Assembly: GCF_029029525.1 (NCBI RefSeq)
Contig: NZ_JAKJSC010000001.1
Coordinates: 930,001 to 994,000 of the forward strand
Reading direction: 5' to 3'
DNA from: Labilibaculum sp. DW002
GTDB taxonomy: Bacteria > Bacteroidota > Bacteroidia > Bacteroidales > Marinifilaceae
Length of the DNA: 64,000 nucleotides
In this document: one piece after another, positions 61,819 through 64,000 of the stretch
Layout: every line of letters begins with the position of its first letter
How positions within the stretch are numbered: position 1 is the first letter of the stretch
Position numbers and translations under genes: made by a program
The notes under the pieces: model-generated
What the model was told of the DNA's origin: nothing
Database searches by the model: none
Seen by the model: the letters and a program-made list of their open reading frames with translations, nothing else

Positions 61819-62610
61819 TTAAACAATAAAACCTGAAAAATCTCCTTCTAAAAATGTTCGCAATTCAGCGGTTGTTATTCTAACTTTAATCTTACCTCCC
61901 ATTATATAGGAAATATTTCCTGTCTCTTCAGAAACGATTATCACATGAGAATCGGTAGCTTGACTCATGCCGATCGCAGCACGATGTCGTAAGCCTAAAC
62001 TTCCAGGTATGTTACTACTATCTGTTACTGGTAATATACAACGAGCCGCAACAATTCTATTGTTTGCTATAATTAAAGCACCATCATGCAAAGGAGAATT
62101 TTTAAAAAAGATGGACTCTAATAAACTTGATGAGATTCGAGCCTTAAGGATTTGCCCTGTTTCTGCAAAACTAAATAAATCAGTACGTTTAGTGATTACA
62201 ATTAATGCTCCCGTTTTTGTGTTAGACATGTTCTCGCAAGCTGCAACAATTGATACAACCTCTTCCTCTTTTACACCAACTTCTTCGAAAGAAAACCAAT
62301 TATCTAAAGTAAATTTTTGACTGATATTATATCTGGAACCAACCAATAATAGAAAGCGTCTAACCTCTTGCTGAAACACAATTAGTAATGCAATTACCCC
62401 AACGCCAATAAATTTTCCAAGAATGTTACTTAAGAGTTCCATATTCAAGGCCGTTACAAACAACCAAATCAAATAGAAAAGGAATAGTCCAACAAAAATA
62501 TTGATAGCCACAGTTCCTCTTGTTAGCATGTAAACCTGATATAGCAGAAAGGCTACCAAAAGAATATCAAGTATATCAAACAGTCCAAGAGTTATAAACG
62601 CTGTAGTCAT
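61819..62610 (-). CDS. cdaA: Diadenylate cyclase CdaA
   Basis: Makes the second messenger c-di-AMP from two ATP. Three transmembrane helices occupy residues about 8-80. The DAC (DisA_N) domain follows, with the hallmark LHDGALII and LGLRHRAA motifs and ERTD-type acidic residues intact. Length (263 aa) and the N-terminal topology are those of CdaA. No cdaR (YbbR) gene follows in this window; the epimerase-like gene follows instead. A -7 box TAATTTTG occurs at 62644-62637. Confidence 0.96.
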   Translation of the reverse strand: MTTAFITLGLFDILDILLVAFLLYQVYMLTRGTVAINIFVGLFLFYLIWLFVTALNMELLSNILGKFIGVGVIALLIVFQQEVRRFLLLVGSRYNISQKFTLDNWFSFEEVGVKEEEVVSIVAACENMSNTKTGALIVITKRTDLFSFAETGQILKARISSSLLESIFFKNSPLHDGALIIANNRIVAARCILPVTDSSNIPGSLGLRHRAAIGMSQATDSHVIIVSEETGNISYIMGGKIKVRITTAELRTFLEGDFSGFIV

Positions 62611-62662
62611 TATTTTCTTTTAAATTCAGTCTTTAACAAAATTACAATTTTATTGGACATTT

Positions 62663-63538
62663 TTACTTTAATGATGCTTTGATCTTAGTATGCAAGCTTA
62701 CACACTCAACAGCTTCTTTTACATCGTGCACACGCAGAATGTGCGCTCCACCATCCAAAGCCATCATATTTAAAGCTGTTGTTCCATTCAAGCTTGTTGT
62801 AGGATCTCCTCCTAAAAACCTATAAATCATTGACTTTCTGGATAAACCAATCAACAATGGCAAATCTAAATCTTTAAATTCTGGTAGTTTGCCCAATATT
62901 TCATAATTGTGATCTAATGTTTTTCCAAAGCCAAAACCAGGATCAAGAATTACATCTTTCACTCCATATTTATTCAATTTTTCAATTCTCACTCGAAAGA
63001 AATCAATCATTTCTCGCATTAAATTTTCATAAGTAGGATTGTTTTGCATGGTTTGAGGCGTTCCTTTAATATGCATCATGATGTATGGCACCTGAAGTTC
63101 AGCTATGGTAGCAAACATTTGATTATCCATCGTGCCTCCAGATATATCATTAACAATACAAGCTCCAAACTGATTCACTATCTCAGCTGCTATATCAGCT
63201 CTAAATGTATCAATTGATAATGTTGCCTCAGGAAACTCTTTACGAATACATTCAACAGCAGGAATCATTCTGGCTAATTCCTCTTTTGGTTGAACCAATA
63301 CCGCTCCTGGGCGAGTCGAATAAGCACCCAGATCAATAATATCTGCACCTTCTGATACAATTTGTTTGGCACGTTTTAAAATAGAGTCAGTATTAATATA
63401 TTGTCCTCCATCGAAAAATGAATCTGGCGTTAAATTCAAAATCCCCATAACCAAAGGCTTATCAAAATTAATTAATTTATCACCGCACTTAATGGACAGA
63501 TTATCGCTGTTAAAAGAATTAGTTTTGTAATTTTGCAT
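62663..63538 (-). CDS. folP: Dihydropteroate synthase
   Basis: Condenses p-aminobenzoate with dihydropterin pyrophosphate in folate synthesis. Typical motifs are MGILNLTPDSFFDGG, GADIIDLGAYSTRPGA, SIDTFR, NDISGG, MHIKGTPQTMQ and DPGFGFGKT. The SRKSMIY segment and C-terminal ILRVHDV complete the TIM barrel. The ATG at 63538 is preferred to 63544. Length 291 aa is normal. It is divergent from the DUF1599 gene, with a -7 box TACTTTTG at 63574-63567. Confidence 0.97.
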   Translation of the reverse strand: MQNYKTNSFNSDNLSIKCGDKLINFDKPLVMGILNLTPDSFFDGGQYINTDSILKRAKQIVSEGADIIDLGAYSTRPGAVLVQPKEELARMIPAVECIRKEFPEATLSIDTFRADIAAEIVNQFGACIVNDISGGTMDNQMFATIAELQVPYIMMHIKGTPQTMQNNPTYENLMREMIDFFRVRIEKLNKYGVKDVILDPGFGFGKTLDHNYEILGKLPEFKDLDLPLLIGLSRKSMIYRFLGGDPTTSLNGTTALNMMALDGGAHILRVHDVKEAVECVSLHTKIKASLK

Positions 63539-63636
63539 AATCAATTTTTTTGAACAAATTCCGCAGCAAAAGTAAAATAAAATACCATGGCTTGGCTGAA
63601 ATTCTTATTTTTGAGGAGAAATTTCTAAAACAAATT

Positions 63637-64000
63637 ATGAATAAAACAGAACAACAGTACAATACGATTATTAAGATCTGTACAGATATCTTCACTAAAA
63701 AAATGCATGATTACGGAACCGCTTGGAGAATTCTTCGTCCAAGTTCCATAACCGATCAAATATACATCAAAGCTCAACGAATCCGAAGTCTTGAAACCAA
63801 AGGCGTTAGTAAAATTGAAGATAATATTCGCGACGAATTTATCGGAATTGTGAACTATGCCATAATGGGAATAGTACAATTGGAACTAGGGCCTTCTGAA
63901 GAAGAACTTAATTCTGAGAAAGCTTTAGAACTATATCTTAAATATTTTACTGAAGCAAAAGAATTAATGGAAGCCAAAAATCATGATTACGATGAAGCTT
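63637..64000 (+). CDS. DUF1599 domain protein (partial, C-terminus outside window)
   Basis: An ATG at 63637 opens a frame that stays open to the window end for 121 codons. The product starts MNKTEQQYNTIIKICTDIF and continues MHDYGTAWRILRPSSITDQI, the typical start of DUF1599 (nucleotide-modification-associated helical proteins). It sits opposite folP as in other Bacteroidota genomes I recall. A -7 box TATTTTTG lies at 63606-63613. Function is unknown. Confidence 0.85.
   Translation, partial: MNKTEQQYNTIIKICTDIFTKKMHDYGTAWRILRPSSITDQIYIKAQRIRSLETKGVSKIEDNIRDEFIGIVNYAIMGIVQLELGPSEEELNSEKALELYLKYFTEAKELMEAKNHDYDEA

Overview
The window is AT-rich and reads as chromosome of a marine Bacteroidota, most likely of the Bacteroidales/Marinilabiliales type. 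The evidence is SusC/SusD pairs, a hybrid two-component regulator with AraC output, PorP/SprF plus gliding-type (type IX secretion) C-terminal domains, A-rich start regions usually lacking Shine-Dalgarno sites, and several promoters of the TTG-N17-19-TAnnTTTG kind. The genus is inference. No tRNA, rRNA, CRISPR array or insertion sequence was seen.

Region 1 (1-26240) is a polysaccharide utilization locus. It holds a carbohydrate-binding-like secreted protein (cut by the window edge), SusD, SusC, a GH88 unsaturated glucuronyl hydrolase, a divergent hybrid sensor/regulator, a secreted beta-helix protein, then GH43, a PL8-type lyase, GH105, a BNR_4 beta-propeller (the fold of ulvan-lyase families PL24/PL25), a membrane-anchored winged-helix regulator, an S1 sulfatase and a LacI-type repressor. 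Together they fit a sulfated, uronic-acid-rich, probably xylose-containing algal polysaccharide. Lyases would cut it outside, SusCD would import it, GH88/GH105 would remove unsaturated uronates and the sulfatase would desulfate. An 800-bp gene-free stretch (13287-14089) is a mosaic of dispersed-repeat-like palindromes.

Region 2 (26300-40350) is mostly housekeeping: a TPR protein, flavin reductase, DUF4293, a DUF5916 outer-membrane protein, prohibitin-like SPFH protein, nucleoside phosphorylase, a SirB1-like protein, RNase Y, ZapA with a small coiled-coil partner, M23 and C69 peptidases, and ribosomal protein L19. A candidate 6S RNA lies between zapA and rny. Near-perfect terminator hairpins separate most units.

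Region 3 (40378-55550) is an extracellular amyloid/adhesion island: csgE-csgF-csgG, two giant curlin-repeat proteins (546 and 613 aa) and a smaller one (177 aa), a TolB-propeller lipoprotein, a PorP/SprF protein, and a 1590-aa protein with eleven tandem repeats and a type IX sorting domain. The giant curlins have higher-order periodicities and sharp charge partitioning. CsgG carries an extra outer-membrane barrel.

Region 4 (55751-64000) holds a small HTH protein, a degenerate receiver, a sigma-54-type response regulator and a PAS histidine kinase in which the phospho-acceptor His is replaced by Asn. A 16-bp inverted repeat (TATCCR-N4-CGGRTA) occurs both upstream of the kinase gene and, in tandem, upstream of the degenerate-receiver gene; it is a candidate binding site for the response regulator. 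Core genes follow: a TIGR01777 epimerase-like protein, the diadenylate cyclase CdaA, dihydropteroate synthase and a DUF1599 protein cut by the window end.
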